DNA of 64,000 bases. Origin: Nautilus pompilius. Taxonomy: Eukaryota; Mollusca; Cephalopoda; Nautilida; Nautilidae. The position numbers and the translations under genes were made by a program. The stretch lies in contig JACATO010000095.1 of assembly GCA_018389105.1 (NCBI GenBank), positions 1,857,501 through 1,921,500 of the forward strand, given 5' to 3'. The notes beneath the pieces are model-generated. The model searched no databases and had not been told where the DNA came from. It saw only the letters and a program-made list of their open reading frames with translations. Every line of letters begins with the position of its first letter. The first letter of the stretch is position 1. Below, one piece after another: positions 38,525-50,935 of this stretch.

Positions 38525-39660
38525 TTTCAGCACTATGTCTGACACTTCACAAGCCTTTGAATAAATCCTGGAAATTCCAGTTCCTCATTTTATGTATCAG
38601 GAACCATTTTCCAAAACACGGCATCTGTGCTGTCCAGAACACTGGATATACCTGCTTTCTTGAAATGCTTCCAGAGAAAAAGAATTCTCATCATATCCAT
38701 GCCTTATTGAAGGAGGGGGGTGCATTTTTCTGACCTACTCATGTGCTCTCCATTTACTGTCCAATCATCCCATTTCTCTTGGATGTTTTGCTTAAATACC
38801 CAATTCCTGGATGTATCAGCTGGTCGTACTAAGCTGCTAACGCACCACCCAGAATCATTACATCTGAGTTGCAGCCACATTTCCTGTTCTTTAAAGGAGT
38901 TCCTAACAAGAAGTTATTGTTGGTTGTGGCAGCACCACATGTTTTGCAGCCAGTAGGAAATTGTCTTTATTTAGCCAATTATTTAGGCTGATTCTGACTG
39001 AAGCTTCTGCAGAAACTGATGAAACATCTCACTTTTTCAAAACAAAGAAGGAGTATAGTTTACTTCCATTAGTCATTCTACTGAGCATGACTGTCACTCT
39101 ATGCTTGGTGATTTTGAATAAGGTTTTCTCCACTGTGCATTGCTGCAGTGTCGCATTGTCCCTTGTTAAAGTAGAGAAATGTTTAACCTATATTTTCCAT
39201 ACTGGCAATGAAGTACCTATGGAACCATTGCATTAATGGTGTACCAATGTAATTTTTAACCACCACCTGATGTTAAGGCAGTTTTTGTATAATGATTGTT
39301 TCCTGCCTCATAAAGGTGGCATGATGTTTCATCCATTTTCATCTGGCACTTACACAGAAGTCTGTGGTTAACAAAAAAATTCAATATCTTGAGTTTCATC
39401 TGTGCCTTTTTAAAAAAGCTTTGTGCACCATGATCACAATGTATGGAAAGCCACTAATAAAATTTGTTGATCTCTTTGAGTATCTGTCATTTTTTTTTAC
39501 TACTTGCAAGTAGCTGCTTTCTTATCTTGGTCAAATCCATAATCAGTTTCTCTTGGGAGTGTTTTAGCTACTTCATCACTAATTGTTGTAGATTTTTACA
39601 TTATTTACAGCATTTGGCTCAAATTTCATTTCATAGTTTGCTATCTTTGGCATTCTAACT
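38525..39660 (-). pseudogene. pogo-type (DDE/CENP-B-like) transposase remnant
   Basis: Minus-strand reading across frameshifts gives pogo-family landmarks. At about 39655-39630: a start MPKIANYEMKFEPNAV, similar to the N-terminal HTH lead of POGK-like proteins. Near 39350-39290: KCQMKMDETSCHLYEAG, the first catalytic Asp in M-D-E-T. Around 39110-39030: a KITKHRVTVMLSRMTNGSKL segment, corresponding to the TxHEKxRVTVMLxxMADGTKL block. Near 38830-38790: WVFKQNIQEKWDDWTVNGEH. Around 38650-38590: FKKAGISSVLDSTDAVFWK, corresponding to the usual KxFKKCGISNxLDGTEDD. Several blocks of the catalytic core are missing or scrambled. No terminal repeats were matched. It lies antisense to the host gene. Confidence 0.72.
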
Positions 39661-41224
39661 CACACACAGACACAATCACAGTGGCACTACTGCTAATGAA
39701 TGGGGGAGTGCATGGGAAAGAATTTGTTATAGTAGAAAGATCTAATATTGTAAAAGCACAGTGAATGATGAGCTGACATGCAAAATCATTACACACGTAC
39801 TCCTTAAATATGTTGTGTGATCATTGATGTGGCAACACATCCCCAAAATAAGGATCACTTTCCAAATTTATTGCCAAACAAGGTGACATTCCATGAATGC
39901 TACAGGGATGCAATGTAAGTACAATGATAGGAAGGTGCATCAACGAGCAAATATCATGAACAAACAATCTAAGCTTACATGAATACTTCATTGGCAGGCC
40001 ACAACTATTTCACACTGGGACAGCTGATTTTTATTTAGTAGTGTCTCTAGATACAAATTTCAGTGGTCATGTCTACAAGATTCTTTGATGGATAATCATA
40101 TGCCAAAATACTCCTTAAGAAGGAGGTAATGCAGAAAAAAATTTTTTTTTGATAGCTCATTATTCAGTGAAATGAGGGGTGGGCTTTTATTGTAGCATGG
40201 GTGGCAATTACAAATCAATATGCTATTTATACTTCACTTGATATTAAAAAGTTTTTTGTTGTCTGACACAATTTAAAATAAAAAATACGTGTAAAGGAAG
40301 TGAGTCATTGAGAAAGCCTGTCAATAACTACCAACAAAAAGGAAAAAAATAGTCTTTATTTTCAGCTTGTGATTGGCTTGGTTTTTATTGTTTGCTTAGG
40401 TACCACAGCCTTCTGAATTTAAGATCATGTTACACTAGGACCAGTTCTAGCATTACTTGATTTCATGGACAATAAATATCTTGGCATAGAATAAAGATTC
40501 AGAGGTTAAAAAAAACCTCACAGAAATGATGCCTTAGCTTAAAATTAGTCTTCAGTTTTCCACATGTCTTTAAACCCTTCAAATAAAACTTTGTGACCAA
40601 GTCCTCCTTGGACTTTAATATAAGATGAAGCAGTGTTTGTTGATTTTCAATATATGTTTTTAGGACAAACTAATTTTATACATAATTTTGTTTTGTTTTT
40701 TTCTTTGGATTAAAAAAGAGAAGAAATCTTTTCTCTTTATATGATTTTAGTATGAAAGAAGCAGATTAGGAAATGTCACCAGTAGGAAAAATGATAGATT
40801 GCATTTACTTACTTTTTCTTGTTCAAGCTCTGTCTTGACATTCGAGGTTTAAGATTATTTCAGTACTGAGCTACTGTGTTATTAAATAAGCTGTAGGGCC
40901 TTTTTGAAGTGAAGGAATAAAAATGATTGTGGGATACCCATGTATATGAGGCTGTCTCAAAGAAATGGTGGGAACAGCATCACTGGCCAAGCAGTACAGG
41001 TCATTGGTACCAGTCATTTCTTCTGCAACTTTCTGGATTGTTTTGTTATTTATATTTTTATTAACTTTGAACAGTATTGTAAACAGTAGTTTTGCTCTAA
41101 AGTGAGAGAGACATCCGATGGTGATCCTCTGAGTATGTATAGATACATTTGAAATTAATTATATAACATCTTCTAAAATATAAATATTTGTGAAAGGATT
41201 TTTTTTTTTTTTTTTGATTTATAG
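39661..41224 (+). other. Intron 3, 3' part with acceptor
   Basis: AT-rich intron ending in a long T run and gatttatag (41216-41224), the acceptor of the Ig4 exon. Nothing else is recognised. Confidence 0.55.
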
Positions 41225-41527
41225 TTCCACCAAAAAAAGTGAAGATCTCTGGTCACAAATTGGCCCTGGCTGGCGAGAAAATAACACTGGCCTGTGTTTC
41301 TACAAACAGCAATCCTGCTGCTGTCATCACTTGGTTAGATTCTAATGGACGTCAGTTGCCTGAAACCAAAACCAATGTGAAAGCATCTTCAAATGGAGGC
41401 TTTATCTCTCGGTCTACTGTAAAAGTTAACCTCACTGGCCAGGACAACAATGTGATGTACACTTGCCAAGCTACCAATGAGGAATTGCGGAAAACTGTTT
41501 CCAGCACAGTGACCCTTAGTGTTCTTT
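41225..41527 (+). CDS. Nephrin-like gene, exon encoding Ig domain 4
   Basis: The leading TT completes a Phe codon with the previous exon, giving VLFPPKKVKISGHKLALAGE. The exon holds 100 full codons and ends one base before gtgagt. The Ig features are the first Cys in ITLACVSTNSNPAAVITWLD, the core Trp in ITWLD, and the second Cys in NNVMYTCQATNEE. It ends VSSTVTLSVL. A potential N-glycosylation site (NLT) precedes the second Cys. The 'LFPPxxVxIxG' start and 'SNPxAxIxW' segment are those of the fourth Ig domain of Sns/Hibris/nephrin proteins, so the domain order 1-2-3-4 in this window follows the family order without gaps. Confidence 0.93.
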
Positions 41528-42416
41528 GTGAGTGCATATTTTATTTGTTTGTTTGTTTTTCATTTGAATGTGTGAACTGCAAATTGAAGTTTGAATTTTC
41601 TGTGCTGCTTTTGTCAGTGTGTGTGCTTGTTGACTTTTTTACCAAGTACTTACTATTCCTTTGTTTAGCATGTGTGTGATATGTTTTAAGTATAGCTTAT
41701 TTACTGTTTCTTTTAGTGTGTTTGCTGTTGTAATATTACTACTAAATCCATTGGTGAGTGATATAAGGGGTTGTGTTGTGTAGTATATATGCTACAAATC
41801 AGATTTCTAAAGCAGTGTCTCATCGGTGTTTGTACAAGCTCTCACTGCACAGTGAGAAATAAGTAGCAGTTTGGTTTTTAACATTTAAAAAATTGATTTA
41901 CTTTCAAAGATACATATGAGTTTGGTTCTTTTTATGTAGTTTCAATGTAATTTTGCTGATATTGTTTATTATTGTAAATAGTTTCCAGTAAGTTATTTTT
42001 AAAAAGAAATGAAAACCATAGGTTTAATGCATGTTTCCTGTATTAGCTATTTATGTAAATGATGATTTAAAATGATTCAAAATTATTATCTAGTTTTTTT
42101 TAGAAGTGAATAAATGGAATCATTGGTGAAATTTATCTTAGAATTATACAAATTTGATCATGATCTTAATTTTCTACTTCTGAAGATTCTAAAAATGTTT
42201 AATAAAGTAAGCTATAGTATTAACTGTTATTTCTTTTAGGAGTCTTTCCTTCCTCCAGCTTAGAAAATCCCTAAGGATAGAGTATCACATTTCTTGTGGT
42301 TAAAATTTGGGGGGGGAGGGGAGGAAGTGACACAAAGCAACATTAGTTTGGAGCAGCTACTGATCATGCAGATATGTCTACATAGGTATACCAAAAATTA
42401 TATATATATATATATA
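41528..42416 (+). other. Intron 4, 5' part
   Basis: Intronic sequence from the donor gtgagt to the mariner at 42417. It ends in a (TA)9 run (42399-42416) that served as the mariner target. No gene is seen. Confidence 0.6.
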
Positions 42417-43720
42417 TGAGGTGTGTCAGAAAAGAGACAGGACTGGAGTCACAAATAATTTATGTCAAATCCAAACTACAAACTACAAGTTTCCCCTTCA
42501 AAATAATCCTCCTCGAGTCTAACGCACTTTCCCATCCTTCTCCGCCATACCTCCATGCACTCCTCGAAGGATTCTCCCGGGATTCTCCACAGCTCCATCA
42601 TCAGGCCCTCTTGATGGCTTCCACGTACAGAAAACGGGTCCCATTGATGACCCCCTTGAGCTTGGGGAAAAGGAAAAAAATCACATGGAGCCAGGTCAGA
42701 TGAGTAGGGAGGTTGCTCCAGCACGGCGATGTTCTTCTCGTCAAGGAACTGTCGGATGCTCAGGGCATTGTGAGCCGGAGCATTGTCGTGGTGAAGCAGC
42801 CACAAGTTTCCTGCCACAACTCTCACCTCTTCTTGCGCACTGAACAAAGCAAATGCCACAGGATCTCTTTGTAGACATGCTGGTTGATTGTCTGGCCCTT
42901 TGGCAAGAACTCTATGTGGATGAAGCCCCTCACATCGAAGAACACGATCAAGATGAGTTTGACTTTGGACTTCGACTGTCTTGCTTTCTTCGGCCTCGGT
43001 GACTCCAGACTCTTCCACTGAAGGCTCTGACGCTTGGTCTCCGGGTCATACTCAAAGATCCATGACTCATCACCGGTGATGACTCTCCCCAGCAAGTCTG
43101 GTTCAGTTTCAAGACGCTCGAGGATGTCATGACACCTGCATGCGCCGCTCCTTCTGGTCATCGTTCAGCAGCTTTGGCACCATCTTCACGCAGATCTTCC
43201 GCATGTCCAAATCTTTGGTGATAATCTTCCAGACGCTGTCACGGTTCATGCCCAGCTCACTTGCGATCAGTTGAACAGTCAGCCAATGATCGTCACGCAC
43301 CACCTGCCTCATGCGCTCAACGTTGGCCTCAGTCCTGCTCGTTGAAGGCCTTCCGCTCCTGGGGTCGTCTTCCACATCCTCGCGTCCCTTTTTGAACCTC
43401 TTGTGCCACTCGAAAACCCGTGATCACGACATTGTCTCATCTCCGTACACTTGCTGCAGTAGTCCGAGTGCTTCTGACGGAGTTTTACCAGACCAGATAC
43501 TTAAGGTTGGTTCGTTGCTCTGTGCCCATCGCTTGACAGCCTAAAATTGAGAAGCTGTTAACAAAAACACATGAAAAAACATACAATGGCTGCAGAAAGC
43601 TGAGATCGCAGTTATATATTCCCTGGATATTATGTCACACGGTGATGCAACCCACTAATCCCTATCCCACTCATAGCTCACACAGCACACTAAGTCCTGT
43701 TACTTTTCTGACACACCTCG
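42417..43720 (-). mobile_element. mariner transposon, 1304 bp, inserted at a TA microsatellite
   Basis: The left end begins TGAGGTGTGTCAGAAAAG and the right end on the minus strand begins CGAGGTGTGTCAGAAAAG, differing only at the first base over this stretch. TA flanks both ends (42415-42416 and 43721-43722). The left TA is the last unit of a (TA)9 microsatellite. It contains a broken transposase on the minus strand and belongs to a different mariner lineage from the copy at 36262-37587, as its termini and protein differ. The sequence is visibly GC-richer than its surroundings, which suggests a younger insertion. Confidence 0.95.
42476..43529 (-). pseudogene. mariner transposase (DD34D), inactivated; GVQW3/FLJ37770-like
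   Basis: The start is probably the ATG whose complement is at 43527-43529, giving MGTEQRTNLKYLVW before a premature stop. The continuing minus-strand pieces are FEWHKRFKKGREDVEDDPRS (HTH linker), ELGMNRDSVWKIITKDLDMR (second HTH), VITGDESWIFEYDPETKRQS with the first Asp at 43069-43071, LLHHDNAPAHNALSIRQFL with the second Asp at 42785-42787, and PPYSSDLAPCDFF with the third at 42680-42682. The last two Asp are 34 residues apart. It ends RMGKCVRLEEDYFEGE. At least two frameshifts (near 43140 and 42830) and some early stops inactivate it. Vertebrate genes named GVQW3 or FLJ37770 derive from this kind of transposase; the similarity is family-level recognition. Confidence 0.92.
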
Positions 43721-45364
43721 TACATAAAGTTTTCTACAGGCTAGTAAACGAAATGTGTGTCTGCATGTGGGGCAGTACAGTGTGCCACCAGCAGTTAGGT
43801 GGAGTGGAGAGAGAATGATTTGTGATAAAGCTAGCTCACTACTGTAACCAATAAACAGAAGCGACTTTCAGGGATGTAGAGGGAAGCATCTAGTAAATCA
43901 ATTGGGCAGGTGGCAGGCACGCTCCAGAATTATTACCTTTCAGGTCGTGTTTTTATCAGAGGTCCAACATCAGTTACTTGTACGGCATTACATTAGACAC
44001 TCGACCTCATCTCCAGATTTCCACTTTGACCAGTGTTTTAGAGTAAACAAATTTTATTATGATACAATTTTTTAAAAATATATATTACTGCTTCTGTTGA
44101 GTACAAAATTGTGTCATCTTGAAGGAAAAGATATATATTTTCATCAAAAACTCTGAACTTTCGACCATCATGAGCTGACTTCAGGCACCAGTTGGCAGCA
44201 AAAAAATATGTATCATTCATTGCCTGTGGGCTGTTATTATAGAATGTTCCTGGTGTTGTGAACGGTCAGACAAATTTCTATTTTGTCATGATATTTTCTG
44301 TAACAAACATGCTCTTCTTTTATGTAGGCAGGTGAGTGGTAGAAAAAATATAAGGCATTTTGCTCTAAAATCTCTGATAAATGATCAAATTGCCATGATA
44401 AATTAAACCAAAAACTAATGGATTCATTAGATTCTGTGCATTGAAAAATATTTTGATATCTTGATTGTAAACGGAAGTGAGTCACTTGTGAAGGATGTGT
44501 TGGATAGGATTCAACTGTGCCTGGCACCCATAAATGTCTTTAAAAGGTTTTTTGCTCAAGCAAAGGATGTTTTCAATGACAAGCATGAGTAAAGTGCAAC
44601 CTTGGTGGGTATTGGCTATGACATGCATTGCTCTCAAATATACAGTAACTGTTTTGACACTAATACAAAGTGACTTCCAAAGATGCAGCTAGTCATTGCT
44701 CAATACTTTAAAAGTATTTCTTGATATCTGCTGTTTTTCTGTTTCTGTGAAACTGTGTATTTTACGAGACTGGAACATGTTGTCCATTGATATCTGTAGT
44801 TAAGAATGTTGCTTTTGCTATATCTGTTTTCGTGATTGATTCAAAATAAAATCAACTTTCTAACTTCTCCCAACTATACATTTCATCCTTCGTCATTTGT
44901 TTTTTTCACAAAGAACCAACAGTGAATTACGATACTGACACATAAGACTACAAAAGTGCATTAGGATAGCATTTAAAAATCATTGCAGGAAATTTAATTA
45001 TAAAAATGTAAATTATATGTGCTTACCAGAGAGAGTAATTTTATGGAGGTGCATTTACTAAGTTACCATCCCATTCCTGGACATCGTTGGACTGATTCAT
45101 ATTTATGGAATATATTTTTTATGCATTTTAAAACATGGCATGAAATATACTGGTCTGAAATGGTTAATGTTTTATTCCTGAAATGATCGCTACAAACTCC
45201 TTTAAATAATACCACTTTTATCAAAGAAATATGTAAATTACAAATAAAGTTTAGAAGTGTAAATGGAAATAAGCAGGAACAAATCAGGAAACAAGTGGGA
45301 ATTATGAAGAATGTAAATAAAAATGAATTAGAGGTAGTCAATGGAGAATGTAGTTTCCCTACAA
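43721..45364 (+). other. Intron 4 spacer with unassigned open frames
   Basis: Two minus-strand open frames (44527-44237 and 44220-44038) resemble no protein I know and are not supported by splice sites or a start context. Otherwise AT-rich DNA with no recognised repeat. Confidence 0.4.
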
Positions 45365-46230
45365 GAGCAATGGGCAATATAGTTCATTGTCTTAGCAGAG
45401 AAATTTGCAATTCTTGAGTGGTCATAATGGTGGATGGAAGGTGGCAGCAAATCATCTTAGAACATCCTAAAAATTCTTAAAATGGTTTAGCTCAGGAGAA
45501 CCAGGTGGATCACACTTCCCTATGTGAACTAGCATTATCGCCAACTGAAATAAAGTCATCTTCAATTGCACTTGTATGTGGTCTGCCATGAGGATCCGAT
45601 ATTTTGCCCCTATGCTTCATTGCAGTAAGGTTACCTACCTGAAACATGATATGTATACTAACGCAATGAAATCCCTGCCCAGACTTTACACATCCACCTT
45701 CCTTTCCATGATGCTTGTATATTCCATTTTCTCTCCAGATGCATATGTACTGTGAATTGCATTGCATGCTAAACCTTAATTCATCAGTAAAGAGAACACG
45801 GCTCCTGTCATGAGATATCAAAGTGACATGTTTATAGCACCAGTTAACCATTCCTGTTGATGGTGATGGGTTAAAGTGATGAATATCATTGATCATCATA
45901 TATAGGACCCTCTTTCATGCAGCCTCCTGTGTATGCTTAAGGCTGATAACAACCTCTCTGTGGGCACAGAGAAATCATTAGCAAGTTAGGACACTGTTGA
46001 AGTTCTTTTTCACCAAACAAAAAGTAACGCACATCAATCATCTCTTTGGGTTGTAACATGTGATCAGCCTTGAAGTTGTCCACCAGACAACATCTCCACA
46101 AATTGTCCATAGTCAAGAAAGCACTTTGTTCATTTAGCCACTTTGCCACCTGGCTCTTGACAGTCTCTATTCTACCAATAGCTATCCACCATAGATTATC
46201 TGTCAAACAAATATGGCTACCTATTCATTT
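45365..46230 (-). pseudogene. Tc1-like transposase remnant
   Basis: Minus-strand translation gives Tc1-family blocks in order. Near 46190-46130: IAIGRIETVKSQVAKWLNEQ, the helix-turn-helix. Then a stretch with DNFKADHM. Near 45935-45905: a degraded SRRLHE-like piece. At 45825-45770: DRSRVLFTDELRFSMQCNSQ, the first catalytic Asp in F-T-D-E, followed by IWRENG. Near 45600-45510: ISDPHGRPHTSAIEDDFI, then GDNASSHREV, the second Asp in D-N-A. Near 45430-45380: a TTQELQISLLRQ piece typical of the C-terminus. The final catalytic Glu region (usually SPDLNPIE) is not legible. There are many stops and frame changes. No terminal repeats were found. It lies antisense to the host gene. Confidence 0.78.
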
Positions 46231-47744
46231 TGTTGCCTTCCTAACAGCTCCAAAATTTATGAGTTTGTTTTTTGTCGTTTTTTTCTTCATGTCTTTATGC
46301 CAAAGCTACTTTACATGTTTCTACTGGAACTTGTTTACATATTTATTTGGTGATAGTTGTTTAATTCATGTTGTAACTTTAACCATTTTGGAACTTTTTT
46401 CTGTTTTTGTTTGCTGCTTCACTTTTGGAAACCAGTGCATATCTTGCTAATTCTTATGCAAAAAAATTTAACCATTTAATCTTCATAATATCAAATATTT
46501 ATAGATGGCCAATTAAATGAATGCCATATTTTTGTACACTATTTCAGTATTAAAATTATTTTCCTTTAGATGAAATTTGTTCTTCAGATAGCATAGGTGT
46601 ATTATTGTTGTGCTGTCATTGATAGGACACATGGCTATTTGCTATTGTCACCAGCAACTGTAGACTTTTTTGTTACCATTTTTCATAGAAACCACTTCAG
46701 AAAATCCTAATCAGCCACTACTAAGCTGTTACAATTTAATTTTTCTTATGGAATGAAATCAAGAGGAACAAATTACCTGTGGAACATTAAACAAACTTGT
46801 AAATGAGTTTAGAGTTCTCAGGAATGAGATCAAATTAACGAGAAAAAACAGCATTTTCCTGATGATTACTGGAATAACTTCAACACATTCGAAGGAGATC
46901 CAATTAGCTTGAAAAGTGTTACCGTCATCTATAAAATATTGATTGAAATTTCTTTTGATTTTTTTTTTTTTTTGGAGGGAAAATTACTATAAATTTTGTG
47001 AATTTATCTAATTTCCCTGCGGAGTTTAAAAAAATTAAATTGCCAAGATTTTTGTCTGATGTATTTATTTTGACTGTGTGCCAAAACCAAAATAAGTGTA
47101 AAGCAGTATCAGAAAACTTTGATTTATATAATGCATTTAATAATTATCTTATAATATAAACCTGTTATAAGAAGATGTGCTCTCTCCTTTTTTTGCTCTA
47201 CTTATTTGTGAATTACTAAGAAAGAAATTATCAGCAAAGATAAACGTTCATTAATTTTACTTTGGTAAGATAACCATATGGCTGTTGATATTAATGGAAC
47301 CATTCATTTTAGTTTCATATCGGGGGGGGGGCATGGACTTTGTGACTTAGGTATATGGTTTGAATTGCTTATTAACTGCTTTTGTGAAATGCCATTCTTT
47401 CATCTACTTGTGATATCTTGCTGAGCAGATTGTGTCATATGCTAACTAAGAATGGCTAAAAACCAATACTATTGAAAGTGCTTTTATATGTTGTGCGCCT
47501 TCAGAATGAACCTGTTCACAGAGCATTAAATGTTGGCTGCTGCATCATTTTTGGTAAGGTCACTACTTCTTCACATATGAGATTAGGTTCAATGAATTTG
47601 CTCGAAGTGAAGATGATTGGAGTTGAGTTATTCATGCTCTCAGCTCCTTGCATGCTCATCTGACTCCAGTTGGCTCAAAAGGTTGAGACTGATATATCCA
47701 GAAATATAGGATGCATTTTTATATCATGCGTCTGTTTAGCTGTG
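46231..47744 (+). other. Intron 4 spacer
   Basis: AT-rich intronic sequence with T runs and a G run near 47321. No gene or repeat is recognised. Confidence 0.5.
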
Positions 47745-47882
47745 GGAATTGCCCAGCAGTAACCCTGCTATGGTAGGTTTGTCAAATAAAGTTGGTTCCT
47801 GTAGGGGGATCAAACTTTGGCCTTTATCCACAGCTGGCCAGAACACTGTACTAGAACTTTAGATATTACCTTAAATTTGCAT
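47745..47882 (-). repeat. tRNA-derived SINE copy (minus strand)
   Basis: On the minus strand a tRNA-like head (CAGTGTTCTGGCCAGC...) leads to a B-box-like motif AAAGTTTGATCCCC (about 47803-47818). It is followed by a tail resembling those of the copies at about 5.3 and 27.6 kb. The ends are approximate. Confidence 0.55.
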
Positions 47883-50800
47883 CTTTCTCTCTCACTCTCT
47901 GTTTTACTTTAAACATTTTCTTCCAGTGGAGTTTTGGGTATTTACATTGTTTTTTCACAATGGAAGTTTTTAAGGGATACCTAGGATTTATTTCCTATAC
48001 ATTTATAGATGATGTTCCTTTTCACCCAATTCAGATTTTTCTGCAGTACTATAATCACCACCAACCTGAATGATTAAAAATGAGAAAAGCATAGTTTCTA
48101 TATTATTCAAGATGATGATTTAAAAATCCATTTTCATTCAGTAATAGAACTGGAAAACTGGAATAATTACAATAAATAAACATTGATAATTACAGTTTCA
48201 ACTAATTCAAGAAAGTCCCTCCCATGTTAATACATTTCTTTAGCCTCAGGCCTTGCATAACCATGATGGTTATCCTGCCTCTTTATGTAAACTATGTAAT
48301 CTTCTAAGTCAATAATAAAGATCTTTAGTGCATCGTAAGAAAGCATTTGACTGCTGCTGATGGATATGACAATCAGAAATATTTCTATGTCCTATTCTGA
48401 CAGAAATATCTATTTTTAGCCTGCTTACTGGTATGTTTTCCTAACTTCAACTTGGTCAGTCTGTCTATTAAAATATCAAATATGTAACAGTTTTCATTTG
48501 TTTGTTTGTTTTTTCTTTTAGGAAAAGTATTTCTATCTTTACAGCTTTAAACAAGTATACTATATTCTCTTGAGTGTATTAGTAAGTAAACAATTAATTA
48601 AGGATTTCAAGTTTTATACTCTAAGGATAGAAACTGATGTGCTGCCTGCATGCACATTTGGTGCTTTTTCCTGTCAATTTATTGTTACAAATACTGTACA
48701 CAATATTATCAGAAGTCATTAAAATAATCCTTGGCAATCAGGAATTGACTGAAAATTTATAATTAAGGGAGAGCTTGGAAGTAAAGTGGCTAATCAACCA
48801 GAATATATGGATCTCCTGAATTGGTCTCAAGGTGCTGTTTAATGCCAGCAATATTTTTTCTGTTAATAGCTTTTTTTTTTTATGGTTCAGTGTATATGGA
48901 AATACTATACATATAGAAAATGAGAGATTTTCAAGTAAAAGTAAAATTTGTGGCCTTTTATAAAAATTTGAAACAATCAAAGGTTAGATTCTGTTGTTGT
49001 TAACATGAAACAGCAAAATGACAAAAGTAATGGAAGAAAAATATTGTGTCTTGAAAAGCTGTAAATTAATCTGGAAAAGTAGTTCTCTGGTTGAGGAATT
49101 CCTGAAAATTTTCTGTATTGCTGTTGACATGTGGGTAATGTAGCAGGACTGATTGGAGAGGAGCATGGTCTGTGTATTTTGTGCTTTCTTTTTTTCTTAA
49201 AACAAAAACAAAATTAAAAAAACCCTTGAAAGTTAATCTAGCAAGGTATTTCTGACTGCCACTTTTCATAGCTGGTATAATGCGTAAAATCTAATTAGGG
49301 AAATTATTAAATCATAGCTATTTTCACTTAAATAGTTTTAAACCTCAGATCCATCAATGAAAAATTAATTAATTTTTAAGTAGAGTTAAAGTTGTTAAGC
49401 GCAAAGGGTTATGACCACTTTTAAAATTCTTATTATTGAAAAGTTTTTTTAAGAAATGGAATTTAAAACAATATAGTAGCAAGGCATGGATGCTCCTCTC
49501 CCAGATTATACTTTTTATTTATTTTATATAATCTCCTTTGCAAGATAGAGAACTAGTTACTGATGTGCCTGTTGTGTGTAAATCTCATGAACTTACTAAT
49601 TAATGTCAGCTTGTTAATGACAGTATCTTCACTAAGACTTCAGGTTTTGTTTACTCTTGTGGTGCTAGTTTACATCATATCACATCAATACTAAAGGTTC
49701 CCCATAAAGCACTGTATTTACATATGTATTATATAAAGCAGTCAATGTATCAGAATAGTAGCTTGGAATTTAAAAAAATATAATATGTAGATAACATTTG
49801 ACTAATTTCTATCAACTCTCTGAACAGTATGGTTATACACTGGAGGATAATGATATGTAGCACATAGTAATGTTTCATTAGGTTTTTTTTTAATTCAAGG
49901 GTAAAATGATATTTGGCATTCAAAATGTGGTTTATCTTATTGGAAATAGAGAAAATTATAGTTAGAAAAAAGATTTAGGGATTATTATTAGCAAAAATTT
50001 TGAATGCAAAAAGCATGTATGTATTTCAGCTGCAAAAATAGTCAACACATTTCTAGGTATAATTAAGCCAAACTATCAAACATAAAGCAAAAAAATTTTA
50101 CTTTTAATATATAAGTTCTTGGTGTAGAGTCTATACTTAAGAAAAGATAATCAATATAATGAGAGATTTTTTGGCATTTAAATTACGCTATGCAATTACA
50201 ATTGAAAGATCTACCTTGTTTTGGTATTAGGCTTTTAGGGTAGAACTGATAGTGATTTTCAAAATACTATTTTTTAGCATATGAGTTGATACTTTATTAC
50301 CCTGGAAGTCTGGGCTTTGACTTACACACCAAATTGACTTATGGATAGATTCATATAAATTGCTTTGATTAAAAAATTTAATATGACAATGTGTGGTTTT
50401 TTTTTTTCTAAAAAATAAACAGTAAAATTGTTCATTTGAAACATATTGCAGAAATTACTGCCCAGAACATTTTCTGATTGGGTGAACAATTTACTGTTAA
50501 TGCATTCACTGAAGTATATGAAATTATCCAATCAATAACAAGCATGCACTCATCGATTACATTCTATCTATCTTTTTCAATCCTAATTATATATATAAAT
50601 ATTCTCAGAAAATCCTTTGACTCATCTCAGAATGCCTCCCATAAAGCCACAAGTCATGCACAGCAGCTTTTAAACTGGTAGTTATAAAATCTACTGAAGA
50701 AAATGGTTGTAATATGGCTGGCCATGCACAGGAAATGCAGTGTCAATGAAAATTGAAGGATATTTTACAGGCTATGAAGAAAAACAAGAAGGCAAATCAC

Positions 50801-50935
50801 AACCAGATAGACTAACAGTGAGAATAAGTTAGAGGAATATGTGCTATCTCAACACACTGTATGTTGTGAACTTAGTACTGCACAGCTAAGACTAAAGGAA
50901 AAACAACTTTGTATCTTTCTTTCATCGGTGTACAG
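47883..50935 (+). other. Intron 4 spacer
   Basis: About 3 kb of AT-rich intron. Open frames here are short and AT-biased, and I recognise nothing in them. Confidence 0.55.

Noticed and set aside
38512-39236. Run of + strand open frames (73, 78 and 91 codons)
   Set aside because: They are the complement of a pogo-type transposase on the minus strand and show no protein family of their own.
46070-46450. 126-codon + strand frame
   Set aside because: Half of it is the complement of the Tc1-like transposase; the rest is Phe/Cys-rich translation of T-rich DNA.
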